NCBI GenBank assembly: GCA_964384025.1 | Contig: CAYLJJ010000059.1 | Span: 1-43,529, forward strand | Source of the DNA: CAYLJJ01 sp964384025 | GTDB taxonomy: Bacteria; Myxococcota_A; Bradymonadia; UBA7976; UBA1532 | Direction of reading: 5' to 3' | DNA length: 43,529 nucleotides | Shown: positions 1 to 7,843 of the stretch, one piece after another | How the letters are laid out: each line of letters starts with the position of its first letter | How positions within the stretch are numbered: the first letter of the stretch is position 1 | Position numbers and translations under genes: made by a program | The notes under the pieces: generated by a model | Database searches by the model: none | What the model was told of the DNA's origin: nothing | What the model saw: only the letters and a program-made list of their open reading frames with translations

Positions 1-338
1 GGTGCTTTAGGTACTTAGTATTGCTGCGGATTGGCGGAAACGGAACGAGTGGGTTAAGCCCAAGGTTTTGGAAAGATATAAAGCGTGGGGTAGTGAAGAC
101 TTGATAGGGATATCCAACAATTCCAGAATGCACCGTGCGGCTCGGGAGAATCCAGCGATATGACGGGAGATGATGACTTCAACCATGGCATGGACCATGC
201 CCTGGTCTTGAAAAGATAAGTGTAATTTTTACTTATCATAACCCGAAATTAAGCCTGTTTTTTGATAAACCTATATAGAAAAACAATGAAGTTTGGTTTT
301 TGCTGTGGTTTTCAGAAAAATCTGACTACCGTTCAAAA
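1..338. other. AT-rich left edge, no confident gene
   Basis: No gene can be supported here. A 63-codon minus-strand frame (7-198) has no ribosome-binding site and no recognisable motif. It could be a fragment of something that lies mostly outside the window. The 3' end of the hemerythrin gene lies just to the right. Confidence 0.4.
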
Positions 339-776
339 CTAATGAAAACTGCCCGTCCTTCTCCTGGTAAACCTGCAGATATGCTTATCTGTCCCTGAAA
401 TGTGGAAAAATATCCAGTTTTTAATCCATGGTAAGAATTCACTCATGAGGACAGCATTTTCGTTTAGAAGCTTCATATCCTTCTTGAACTCTCTGAAATT
501 ACTTGCAAATGAAGTGTGCTGTTCAATATGCTTTTTGTAGTAGGCAGAATCTAGCGCAAATATCTTTTTTCTATCCATCAAATTTTCTTCTTCTTGGAAA
601 TGCATAAAAATATACTGTTCTAGGTAACAAAAAACATCAAAAACGCTGTCTGCGTTTTCTTCTGAAATAACAGCATTATATAGCTTATTCATTCTCGAAA
701 ATAGTTCTTTATGTTGATCATCGATTATTTTTACGCCTACTTCGAGGTCACTAGTCCATTTAACCCATTCAGTCAT
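339..776 (-). CDS. Bacteriohemerythrin (non-heme di-iron O2-binding protein)
   Basis: A 145-residue single-domain hemerythrin, the usual length for the bacterial family. The full set of di-iron ligands is visible: His22 (DQHKELF), His59 and Glu63 (HFQEEE), His83 and His87 (HIEQH), and His125 with Asp130 (HISGTD). In this family the di-iron centre binds O2 reversibly. Free-standing members act as oxygen stores or sensors in the cytoplasm, often in motile, chemotactic bacteria. The gene is monocistronic and AT-rich like its surroundings. Two receiver/CheC/CheX modules and a GGDEF enzyme lie elsewhere in the window, so a role in oxygen-linked signalling is possible but inferred. The C-terminal tail is short and basic (RFTRRR). 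Confidence 0.93.
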   Translation of the reverse strand: MTEWVKWTSDLEVGVKIIDDQHKELFSRMNKLYNAVISEENADSVFDVFCYLEQYIFMHFQEEENLMDRKKIFALDSAYYKKHIEQHTSFASNFREFKKDMKLLNENAVLMSEFLPWIKNWIFFHISGTDKHICRFTRRRTGSFH

Positions 777-1475
777 TATCTACTCTCCGAGATAGTGATG
801 AAGATATGAGGATTAACAATTGTTTCTTCATTGAATATCCCCATTCGCGCTCAAAAAATCGTAGCACATCAATCATAGTTTTTGTACCACGGACTCAGAC
901 CGTGAGACTAGAAGAGCTTCCTACAATTCGGCGTAAATAGTGTTTTTGTACATATAATAGACCCGCCTTGGAATAAGCCTCCTTTTTGAGAGAAAAGAGG
1001 AGCATATGTACAAATGGAGAAGTCTCTCTCATATTTGATGATAGATCTCTCCCCCCTCCGCGTCGAGCTGAATTTCTCGTTTGCCAAAATACTTAGGCGC
1101 TGGGAGACCCAATCGAGTTGAAGAAGGGAGGGGTGATTGGAAGACCTAGATGGCGAAAGATTTGGCTTCATCTTTGACATAGCGAAATTTTGATTCAAAG
1201 CCATCAATGAGGGCCATTCATCGCCTTTTATAGCTTGGACTGCATGTTTCTGACCCACCAAATATATGATTGACGATTTGTTTCTTAGATTTGGCTGCTA
1301 CAGTTCAAACTCGTGGAAATACATGACGCGCAGAATGTGCTGCAACATATCTATATTGATTTTTCTTTCTTTTGAAAGCCTTGTTGTGAGTTTATATTTG
1401 CTGTTTTCTTTTTAGGTTAAAGACAATCTCTAAATCCACCGAATTTCGTAAATGAATCATCTAAGATCGGCGGAT
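777..1475. other. AT-rich intergenic region, about 700 bases
   Basis: Separates the hemerythrin gene from the transporter gene; both are on the minus strand. It contains a minus-strand frame (908-1261, 117 codons) with no recognised domain and no ribosome-binding site, which I do not call as a gene. A nested inverted repeat at 945-1014 is listed separately. The hemerythrin promoter should lie just right of 776, but no convincing -35/-10 pair was recognised. Confidence 0.4.
945..1014. repeat. Nested inverted repeat (possible hairpin or element end)
   Basis: The 11-base arm TTTGTACATAT (945-955) is repeated as its exact complement at 1004-1014. Between the arms a second imperfect hairpin forms from CCTCCTTTT and AAAAGAGG around 980-1000. 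The structure sits in an AT-rich gene-free stretch. It could be a transcript-end structure, a small RNA hairpin or the tip of a decayed insertion. The sequence does not distinguish these. Confidence 0.4.
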
Positions 1476-2456
1476 TCAGGATATACCTACCTTCGGGGGA
1501 CCAAAAAAGCGATCGCATAAGCGAACGTACCAAGCTGCTGATTGCACCTGGATGATATAGGCTATGGAGATGATCAGAGCGATCTCTGAGCCCTGGTCCC
1601 GACCAAAGAGGGTGAGAGCGATGGCCAGGGCCACCGAGAGGTTTCGCATCACGGTTCCGTAGACCAGGGCGATGGCATCCTTCCTCGAGAAGAAGAGGCG
1701 CCCTGCCAGAGAGATGAGCCCGTAACAGAGGAGATAGAAGATCAGGAGAGGGAGCAGGAGCTTGAGAAGGATCTCCGGCTGTGTCAAAACCCCCTCAGCC
1801 TTGAGGGCCATGGCTACAAAGATGATCCCCAGGACTCCTAGGGTCGCTAGGAGGGGGAAGCGAGGCTTCAGCCGCTTGTTAAATTCCGCCTCACCATACC
1901 TCCTTATGAGCAGGAGCCGGGTGAGGTAGCCCAAGATCATGGGGAGGAAAACGATCAAGCCGATCTGCTTGAAAGTCTTGAGGATGGGCACAGGGATCAC
2001 CTTCCCCATGAGCAGGTTTCCCCAGAAAGGAGTAAGCAGGGCCCCTAAGATGAGCCCCAGGATGGTCATCTTGACCGCCACCTTCACATTACCCTTGGCG
2101 AAGCCGGTCCAGGAGATGGTCATGCCGCTGGTGGGCAGCAAGCCGATGAGGAGCAACCCGAAAGCCTGGAGAGGCAACTCCTCTAGGAACAGCTTGCCCA
2201 CACCAAAGGCTACTAGAGGGATCAGGAGGCTGTTGATGAACTGGGTCGTGAGCTGAAGCTTGATGCTACAACTGGAGAAGACACTCCTGAAATTCAGGGC
2301 CACCATCATGGGATAGATCATCATAATGGTGAGGGGCAGGATGCTGACCCGCAGGATCTGCACCTCCAGGGTGCCGCCCACCAGCAAGCCCAACAGCATG
2401 GCGATGGGGATGGCGATGATCAGCTTCTTCTTGAGCACGCCGAAGAACTTCCACAT
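1476..2456 (-). CDS. Bile acid:sodium symporter / ACR3-superfamily membrane transporter
   Basis: A 326-residue integral membrane protein with about ten hydrophobic helices, the size and pattern of the BASS/ACR3 superfamily. Diagnostic stretches are the helix with NSLLIPLVAFGVG, the polar break GLLPTSGMTISWTGFAKGN, and YGTVMRNLSVALAIAL near the C-terminus. True ACR3 arsenite pumps carry a conserved Cys in the helix that here reads PTSGMTIS, so arsenite export is not supported. An organic anion or unknown substrate is equally likely. The ATG has an AAAGG ribosome-binding site about six bases upstream. No arsR or other arsenic gene is adjacent. The family call is confident; the substrate is unknown. 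Confidence 0.85.
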   Translation of the reverse strand: MWKFFGVLKKKLIIAIPIAMLLGLLVGGTLEVQILRVSILPLTIMMIYPMMVALNFRSVFSSCSIKLQLTTQFINSLLIPLVAFGVGKLFLEELPLQAFGLLLIGLLPTSGMTISWTGFAKGNVKVAVKMTILGLILGALLTPFWGNLLMGKVIPVPILKTFKQIGLIVFLPMILGYLTRLLLIRRYGEAEFNKRLKPRFPLLATLGVLGIIFVAMALKAEGVLTQPEILLKLLLPLLIFYLLCYGLISLAGRLFFSRKDAIALVYGTVMRNLSVALAIALTLFGRDQGSEIALIISIAYIIQVQSAAWYVRLCDRFFGPPKVGIS

Positions 2457-2865
2457 CTTTCGCCTTTCTTGGCCCCGATCCCGAAAAAAGAGCGCAGGGG
2501 GGCCTTGATTTGGTTTTGATTCTTGGGGTTTTGGGGAGCCTCAAGGTGGTGCAAGGGTAGAGAAGAGCGTGGCTGAAGACAAGGGGTCGAGGCTTAAGCT
2601 CAGCGCTTGCAAGCATCCGAGGGGTCCTATCGTTTTCCTGGGTAAACTGTAATGGGTCCAGCTCCACAACAGCGGAGATTGTCACACAACCGATCTTCTG
2701 GATCTAAGGTGGCTTCCAACATCATCAAGTAAGGTGAGCATGAGGACCTTTCAAGCAGCGCCCAACGTCAACACTATCTTGGCCTGCTCGTGCTCCTGAG
2801 AACAGATCACAGCAGATTTCCTAAAGGCTCTTGAGCGCGAGAGGGCTGGGTTCTATCCTGCCTCC

Positions 2866-3027
2866 ATGAGACGAAAGACCCTAAAGTTTCAAGCCATCCG
2901 GCTCAAAGAGCCTCAAGTCCAATTGAACCGTTTTGAGATCAAAGAGGAGGGGCAGACAGTCACGATAGAAGCTTTTCCTCTCCCTCCTCAAAACCCTCGC
3001 AAACCTCCACCCTCTCACAACCTCTGA
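2866..3027 (+). CDS. Possible small protein, 53 residues
   Basis: An ATG-initiated frame of 53 codons upstream of the glutaredoxin-like lipoprotein gene. It reads MRRKTLKFQAIRLKEP and then a charged middle and a Pro-rich tail ending in PPPSHNL. No known domain is recognised and the ribosome-binding site is weak. Codon use resembles the neighbouring genes and the frame ends 62 bases before the next start, so it could be a small gene or a remnant. The rest of 2457-2865 holds the upstream region of the minus-strand transporter and nothing else I can name. Confidence 0.3.
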   Translation: MRRKTLKFQAIRLKEPQVQLNRFEIKEEGQTVTIEAFPLPPQNPRKPPPSHNL

Positions 3028-3089
3028 AGACAGTTTCCTCGGAAGAGCAGGCTCAAATTTTGGCAGCCTGAAGATACTCTGGAGTTCCC

Positions 3090-3710
3090 TTGAACAGATT
3101 TATTTTCCTCTCTCTCCTCCTCTCGGCTTGCAGCGCGTCCAGAGAGGAGGAGAAGGAGAGTGAGGAGCTGGAGCCTCCTCCTCTGATCGAGATCAACACG
3201 GAGCGCAAAGACCTCCTCTACCGCTATATGAGTGACGGAGGTTTCAGCAACTGCAACAACTTGGAGGAGATCCCTCAAGCTCAACGTGAACGGGTGCAAG
3301 TTATCGATCTCTCGCTCTCTCCTGAAGAGCGCAGAGCTGGACGTTATCTCCAGATCTTCGATCTTCGAGAGGAGCCCTATAAGGGACGCCTGCTGCTCAG
3401 AGAGGCTTTAGAAGCGGAGTTGGCAGGGCAAGAGCCTGAGCCCCCCAAACAGGCTGAGATCATCATGTACTCAACCAGCTGGTGTGGGGTCTGTAAGCGG
3501 GCTCGTGCCTTCCTCTCTGAGAAAGGTCTCCTCTTTGTAGAGAAGGATATCGAGAAGGAACCTACAGCGGCTCGAGAGCTGGCTGAGAAGGCCAAACGCG
3601 CAGGGGTTCAAACTGGAGGGGTCCCTGTATTTGATATCGGTGGGCAGATCCTAAGCGGCTTTGATGGTCCTCGAATCTTAAAAGCAGCGCGCTCCCAGGC
3701 GGGCGGCTAG
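3090..3710 (+). CDS. Lipoprotein with C-terminal glutaredoxin-like domain
   Basis: A 206-residue protein that begins with a short signal peptide and lipobox LLSAC, giving lipidation at Cys14. An acidic linker (EEEKESEELEPPP) follows. The C-terminal 85 residues form a glutaredoxin/thioredoxin fold: strand EIIMYSTSW, active site Cys132-Gly-Val-Cys135, cis-proline in GGVPVF (Pro179), and GFDG near the end. Residues 35-110 resemble no family I recognise. The start is TTG at 3090, chosen because a GGAG ribosome-binding site lies 5-6 bases upstream and the signal peptide begins there. The gene is followed at 117 bases by a DsbD-type electron transporter, so a thiol-disulfide reductase role at the envelope, with DsbD as electron donor, is a reasonable inference. 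Confidence 0.85.
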   Translation: MNRFIFLSLLLSACSASREEEKESEELEPPPLIEINTERKDLLYRYMSDGGFSNCNNLEEIPQAQRERVQVIDLSLSPEERRAGRYLQIFDLREEPYKGRLLLREALEAELAGQEPEPPKQAEIIMYSTSWCGVCKRARAFLSEKGLLFVEKDIEKEPTAARELAEKAKRAGVQTGGVPVFDIGGQILSGFDGPRILKAARSQAGG

Positions 3711-3827
3711 AGCGCCGTGAGTTGCAAGATGCAATGCTCCACGCGCCAGTGGCGTCGGCGAAGCAAGAGGCTGTGTTGCTGATAGATAGCTGCTCACGTC
3801 GTTCTAAAGCAGGAGAGAGAAAATCTT

Positions 3828-5126
3828 ATGGACACTTTGACGCTTCGATGGCTCATCGGCGCTCTCCTCCTTGGGGGAGGGCTACTCTTTGGGCGGGTCT
3901 TTAAAGCCAATTTCCAACTCAGTCGAGCAGGCAAGATACGGAAGACTCTAGGTGTTTTCGCGGTGGTCTTTGGAGCACTCCTGATCATGCGCGCTGCGGG
4001 TCTCCTTGGGCAGCCCATCCATCCCCCTGAAGAGGCCAGAGGAGCGGTTCAGTGGCTCAGTGATCATGAGCTTGCTTTAGAGGAAGCAAAGCGTCAGGGG
4101 CGTGGGATGCTCCTGGACTTCTCAGCGGAGTGGTGCAAAGCCTGTAAAGAGCTGGAAGCCCATACCTTCTCCGATCCAGCGGTGGCAAAGCAGCTCTCCA
4201 AGTGGGTGACGCTCAGGATCGATCTGACCGAGGAGAGCCCCGCTCTTGAGATTCTCCAACAGCGATATAAGGTCCGAGGTCTACCGACGGTCACTTTTAT
4301 CAGCCCAGAGGGAGAGCAGTTAGAGGCGCTCACCTTGACCGGTTTTGAGGAGCCAGCAGCTTTCCTTGAGCGCTTGGGGCGCGCTGAGCGGGGAGAGCGC
4401 AACGCTGAAGAGGGCAGCTTGGCTTCACGCATCGGCCTCGCTTTGGAGAGTGGCTCCTTTTGGGTCTACCTCCTGATCTTCTTCGCGGGGATCATCGGCT
4501 CCCTCTCTCCCTGTGTCTACCCGCTGATCCCCATCACGATCAGCGTCCTGGGCGGAGGAGAGAAGATCAGCCGTGGTCAGGGCTTTCTGCGCTCTCTCGT
4601 CTATGTCTTGGGGATCACCACGACCTACTCCGTTTTGGGCGTCTTGGCGGCCAGCACCGGAGGGCTCTTTGGCAGCGCGCTTCAGTCTGCTTGGCTGGTT
4701 GTAGGGGTCTCTCTGATCTTCTTGATCATGGGAGTTTCCATGTTGGGGGCCTTTGAGATCCGTCTCCCTGCCCGCCTCAATGATCGCCTCAACGCTGTGG
4801 GTGGAGTGGGGAGCGGTCGATTTATCTCAGCCTATCTCATGGGCAGCGTAGCGGGGATCATCGCGGCTCCCTGTGTAGGCCCTCCTCTTGTGGTGGTGCT
4901 CACCTTCGTGGCCACCCAGGGGCAGATTGGCCTCGGGCTGGGTCTCCTAATTATCTACTCTCTGGGGATGGGGCTCCTCTTTATCTTGTTGGGTACCTTC
5001 AGCCAGCTGCTCTCCCATATGCCTCGCTCTGGAGGTTGGATGGAGGTGATCAAGGGCAGCCTAGGAATCCTTATGCTCTTGGTAGGTTTGGCCTATCTCA
5101 ATGATCTCTTTCCCTTCTTGCCCTGA
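3828..5126 (+). CDS. DsbD-type transmembrane thiol reductase with N-terminal thioredoxin domain
   Basis: A 432-residue protein. Two N-terminal membrane helices (about residues 7-22 and 41-60) precede a thioredoxin domain with the active site WCKAC (Cys103, Cys106) and cis-Pro in RGLPTV. From residue 210 on there are eight hydrophobic helices with the two cysteines of the DsbD electron-transfer core, SPCVYP (Cys229) and APCVGP (Cys349). In the classic enterobacterial protein the order is N-terminal alpha domain, membrane core, C-terminal thioredoxin domain. Here the thioredoxin domain comes first and there is no alpha domain. The role is to carry electrons from cytoplasmic thioredoxin to envelope thiol proteins, for disulfide isomerisation or cytochrome c maturation. 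The lipoprotein-glutaredoxin encoded upstream is the likely partner. Confidence 0.9.
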   Translation: MDTLTLRWLIGALLLGGGLLFGRVFKANFQLSRAGKIRKTLGVFAVVFGALLIMRAAGLLGQPIHPPEEARGAVQWLSDHELALEEAKRQGRGMLLDFSAEWCKACKELEAHTFSDPAVAKQLSKWVTLRIDLTEESPALEILQQRYKVRGLPTVTFISPEGEQLEALTLTGFEEPAAFLERLGRAERGERNAEEGSLASRIGLALESGSFWVYLLIFFAGIIGSLSPCVYPLIPITISVLGGGEKISRGQGFLRSLVYVLGITTTYSVLGVLAASTGGLFGSALQSAWLVVGVSLIFLIMGVSMLGAFEIRLPARLNDRLNAVGGVGSGRFISAYLMGSVAGIIAAPCVGPPLVVVLTFVATQGQIGLGLGLLIIYSLGMGLLFILLGTFSQLLSHMPRSGGWMEVIKGSLGILMLLVGLAYLNDLFPFLP

Positions 5127-5140
5127 AAAAAATAAAATGT

Positions 5141-5169
5141 TTGACAAGTGGAGCTGAGACACCTAAAAG
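5141..5169 (+). promoter_or_regulatory. Sigma70-type promoter of tRNA-Cys
   Basis: A perfect -35 box TTGACA (5141-5146), a 17-base spacer and a -10-like TAAAAG (5164-5169) lie just after the dsbD-like stop codon. The tRNA starts 13 bases after the -10 box. This fits a strong dedicated promoter for the tRNA gene. Confidence 0.7.
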
Positions 5170-5181
5170 GCTGGAGTCCAT

Positions 5182-5253
<72 letters not shown>

Positions 5254-5260
5254 CTTCATA

Positions 5261-5292
5261 AAACCCGTTGAGTCTTCTCAGCGGGTTTTTTT
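5261..5292 (+). terminator. Rho-independent terminator after tRNA-Cys
   Basis: A ten-pair stem (ACCCGTTGAG with CTCAGCGGGT, one G-U pair) closes a TCTT loop, followed by a run of seven T. It lies eight bases after the tRNA, so the tRNA is a one-gene transcript. Confidence 0.9.
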
Positions 5293-5390
5293 AATGCCTC
5301 TTCAGTAAGCCACGCTGTAGGCTTTCCAGCTCGCCTGTTTTCCTCATACTTCTCAAATATTCAATCAAAAGACAGTGTTAGAGTGCGGGG

Positions 5391-6353
5391 CTAAGGCTCT
5401 AGGGGCTTCAACTTCTGCCCTTTAGAGTCGTTTAGGCGCTTACGAATATCCAGCGTCTGGCCCAAGCGCAGGATGCTGCGCTTCTTAAGGCGATTCCAGC
5501 GCCGCAGATCATCTACACCGACGCCATGCCGTAGGGCAATGGCCCCTAAAGTGTCTCCCTTCTTGATCACATGTTGGTAGCGACCATAGAGGCGCAGATC
5601 GAGCTTACGCTGTATCGCTTTGATCTCAGCCTTTGTCCAGAATGAGGCCATCCATTCGGAAAATGGAGTGTAAAACCGGATGTGCATATGATTCCAGTGT
5701 CCTCGAAAGTGGTGAACCAAGGCACCTTTTCTGCGCTTTCCATAGGGGTATGATAGCAACGGCTTCAGCTCTTTTTTACTCATTTTTAGCTCTTTAATCG
5801 CATATTTATGAAGGGCTTTCTGAATTCGATAATCGATATAAAGAACTTCAGAGTTCGGTCGCAGAGCTTCAATAAAAGCCCAGATTCTTTGACAGTCTAG
5901 GTTATGTAAACCTACAAAATGCAAGCTATGATCTCCAGGCTCGACCCCTTTGAGGTAGTAGCGGGTGTCGATGTCTCGCCCCTGCTGATGAGTTCCATGG
6001 GGAGGAAAGCGCCCCCCGTGCTCTTTAGATATATCCAAGACCACCAAATCCATACCCCCTGGGAAGCGCTCCTGTACTCTTTGAGCGGCCTTATGGAGGA
6101 GATAGATCGCCTCAGGGACAGCCCAGGCGTCTCGAGGGTGCAGGACATGAACACCAGGGCCAGGGGTCATCTGGGCACCAAAAAGCAAGAGCCCATTCCG
6201 AGAGCTGCCAAAGGAGATGCTGGGATGGAAGCGAGAGAGAAGGAGAGGGTCTTTTTTGCGGAGCTTCCTGAGGAGAGGCCCAATATAGGGGTCCCAGGGG
6301 GTCGCAGCCAAAGCCCAAAGGGGCAAGATCAAGAGCAGCAGGATTGTCCTCAA
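5391..6353 (-). CDS. Penicillin-insensitive murein endopeptidase (M74) with LysM domain
   Basis: A 320-residue secreted protein: signal peptide (residues 1-17, cut near ALA-A), an M74/LAS metallopeptidase domain (about 30-235), and a C-terminal LysM domain (about 259-304, YQHVIKKGDTLGAIA). Zinc ligands match MepA spacing: His122 and Asp129 in THQQGRDID, then His224 with nearby His222 in WNHMHIRF. MepA-type enzymes cut the D-Ala-mDAP cross-bridge of peptidoglycan in the periplasm and are not blocked by penicillin. LysM adds peptidoglycan binding, which E. coli MepA lacks. The gene stands alone, facing away from the helicase gene. Confidence 0.88.
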   Translation of the reverse strand: MRTILLLLILPLWALAATPWDPYIGPLLRKLRKKDPLLLSRFHPSISFGSSRNGLLLFGAQMTPGPGVHVLHPRDAWAVPEAIYLLHKAAQRVQERFPGGMDLVVLDISKEHGGRFPPHGTHQQGRDIDTRYYLKGVEPGDHSLHFVGLHNLDCQRIWAFIEALRPNSEVLYIDYRIQKALHKYAIKELKMSKKELKPLLSYPYGKRRKGALVHHFRGHWNHMHIRFYTPFSEWMASFWTKAEIKAIQRKLDLRLYGRYQHVIKKGDTLGAIALRHGVGVDDLRRWNRLKKRSILRLGQTLDIRKRLNDSKGQKLKPLEP

Positions 6354-6481
6354 ACCTCACCTCCAAGGAGTACAGCCGCGTGATTATGTGAGCTCTGGAG
6401 AAAATGCAAGGCTCCTCAAATCTCCTGAAACTTGGTCTGGTTTGGCAGATAGAGTAGTGATCTTCGGAGAGGAGGAGCATC

Positions 6482-7843
6482 TTGTTGGAGTTAAGCTTTC
6501 ACGCGGGGACCCTGGAGATTCGCGGGGTCTCTGATCCAGAGATCCTGCCTGAGAGCTGCCTCTGGGATGCTCGCAGTGGCTGTTATCGCGCTCAAGCCCT
6601 GCTTTATGCCGAGATCGTCATGCGCTGTGTGCGCCAGAAGATCTCCTATGAGGATAAGGCGCGGGCCTACAGTGTTCTAGAGGAGGGGCTCAAAGTGCGG
6701 CGCAGCCCCCGACCCTTTCAAACAGAGGCTCTAGAGCGTTGGAAGCGAGCCCATCACCAGGGCTTGGTGATCCTGCCCACCGGCTCCGGCAAGAGCTATG
6801 TAGGGCAACTCGCCATCGACGCCGTGCGTCGCAGCAGCTTGGTGGTGGTGCCCACCCTGGATCTTGTGCAGCAGTGGTCCGATCAGCTCCGCGTTGCCTT
6901 TGGCTGCCCTGTGGGGGTCATCGGCGGGGGAGAGTACAGCGTAGAGCCGATCACAGTGACCACCTATGACTCCGCCTATATCTATATGGAGCATCTGGGC
7001 GATCGCTTCGGTTTGGTTATCTTTGATGAGTGTCACCACCTTCCAGGGGAGGCATATGCCCTGGCGGCGCGCTCCTGTTTGGCCCCTTTTCGTTTGGGCC
7101 TTACAGCCACCCCCGAGCGGGTCGATGGCCGCCACATTGAGCTGTTGGAGTTGGTGGGGGATCTCATCTATCGCATCCATGTTGAGGAGCTGGCGGGAGA
7201 GTATCTAGCGCCCTATCAAACCGAGCGTATCAGCGTTGATCTCAGCCCTGATGAGTGGGATGAGTATGAGCGAGAGCGGAGCATCTATCGCAACTTTGTT
7301 CGCTCTCAGGGGATCCGCTTCTCCAGCCCAGGGGGCTGGACTGAGTTCATTCAGCGCTCAGCTCGGAGTCAGGAGGGGCGCAGAGCGATGAAGGCCTATC
7401 AGCGACAGCGACGCCTGGCCTTCGCAGCGCCCTCTAAATTGGAGTATGTTGAGTACCTCCTAGCGCAACACCACAAAGACAAAATCCTGCTGTTTACCCA
7501 GAACAACGACACCGCCTATGAGGTTTCTCGACGCTTCCTGATCCCGGTGATCACCCATCAGACTCGCCCAGCAGAGCGCAGCGAGCTGCTGGCGGGCTTT
7601 GGAGAGGGTCGTTATCGCGCCTTGGCGACCTCTAAGGTGCTCAATGAAGGAGTGGATGTGCCTGACGCCAACGTCGCCATCGTGATCTCAGGCAGCGGCT
7701 CGGTGCGAGAGCATGTACAGCGCCTGGGGCGCATCTTGCGCAAACAGGAGGGCAAGCAAGCGATGCTCTATGAGTTGGTGGCGGCAGACACCGCCGAGAC
7801 CTTCACCAGTGATCGTCGAAGGGAGCACAGTGCTTACCGCTGA
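6482..7843 (+). CDS. XPB/Rad25-type SF2 DNA helicase
   Basis: A 453-residue superfamily 2 helicase of the short archaeal/bacterial XPB type. The N-terminal damage-recognition-like region (1-75) is followed by the Q-motif region RPFQTEAL, Walker A PTGSGKS (99-105), DECH box (182-185), motif III LTATPER (207-213) and, in the second RecA lobe, ATSKVLNEGVDVP and arginine-finger motif HVQRLGRILRK. XPB unwinds DNA at damage or transcription bubbles in eukaryotic and archaeal nucleotide excision repair. The start is TTG at 6482, with AGGAGG upstream (6470-6475). The 3' end overlaps the next gene by 14 bases. That gene encodes the Bax1 nuclease, which marks this helicase as XPB rather than a generic restriction helicase. 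Confidence 0.92.
   Translation: MLELSFHAGTLEIRGVSDPEILPESCLWDARSGCYRAQALLYAEIVMRCVRQKISYEDKARAYSVLEEGLKVRRSPRPFQTEALERWKRAHHQGLVILPTGSGKSYVGQLAIDAVRRSSLVVVPTLDLVQQWSDQLRVAFGCPVGVIGGGEYSVEPITVTTYDSAYIYMEHLGDRFGLVIFDECHHLPGEAYALAARSCLAPFRLGLTATPERVDGRHIELLELVGDLIYRIHVEELAGEYLAPYQTERISVDLSPDEWDEYERERSIYRNFVRSQGIRFSSPGGWTEFIQRSARSQEGRRAMKAYQRQRRLAFAAPSKLEYVEYLLAQHHKDKILLFTQNNDTAYEVSRRFLIPVITHQTRPAERSELLAGFGEGRYRALATSKVLNEGVDVPDANVAIVISGSGSVREHVQRLGRILRKQEGKQAMLYELVAADTAETFTSDRRREHSAYR

Noticed and set aside
908..1261. Minus-strand frame of 117 codons
   Set aside because: It has no ribosome-binding site and no motif, the composition is unlike the neighbouring genes, and it spans a nested inverted repeat.
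7713..7829. N-terminal extension of the Bax1-like protein
   Set aside because: The extra 39 codons lie within the helicase's last motifs and are out of frame with them. GTG at 7830 has a good ribosome-binding site.
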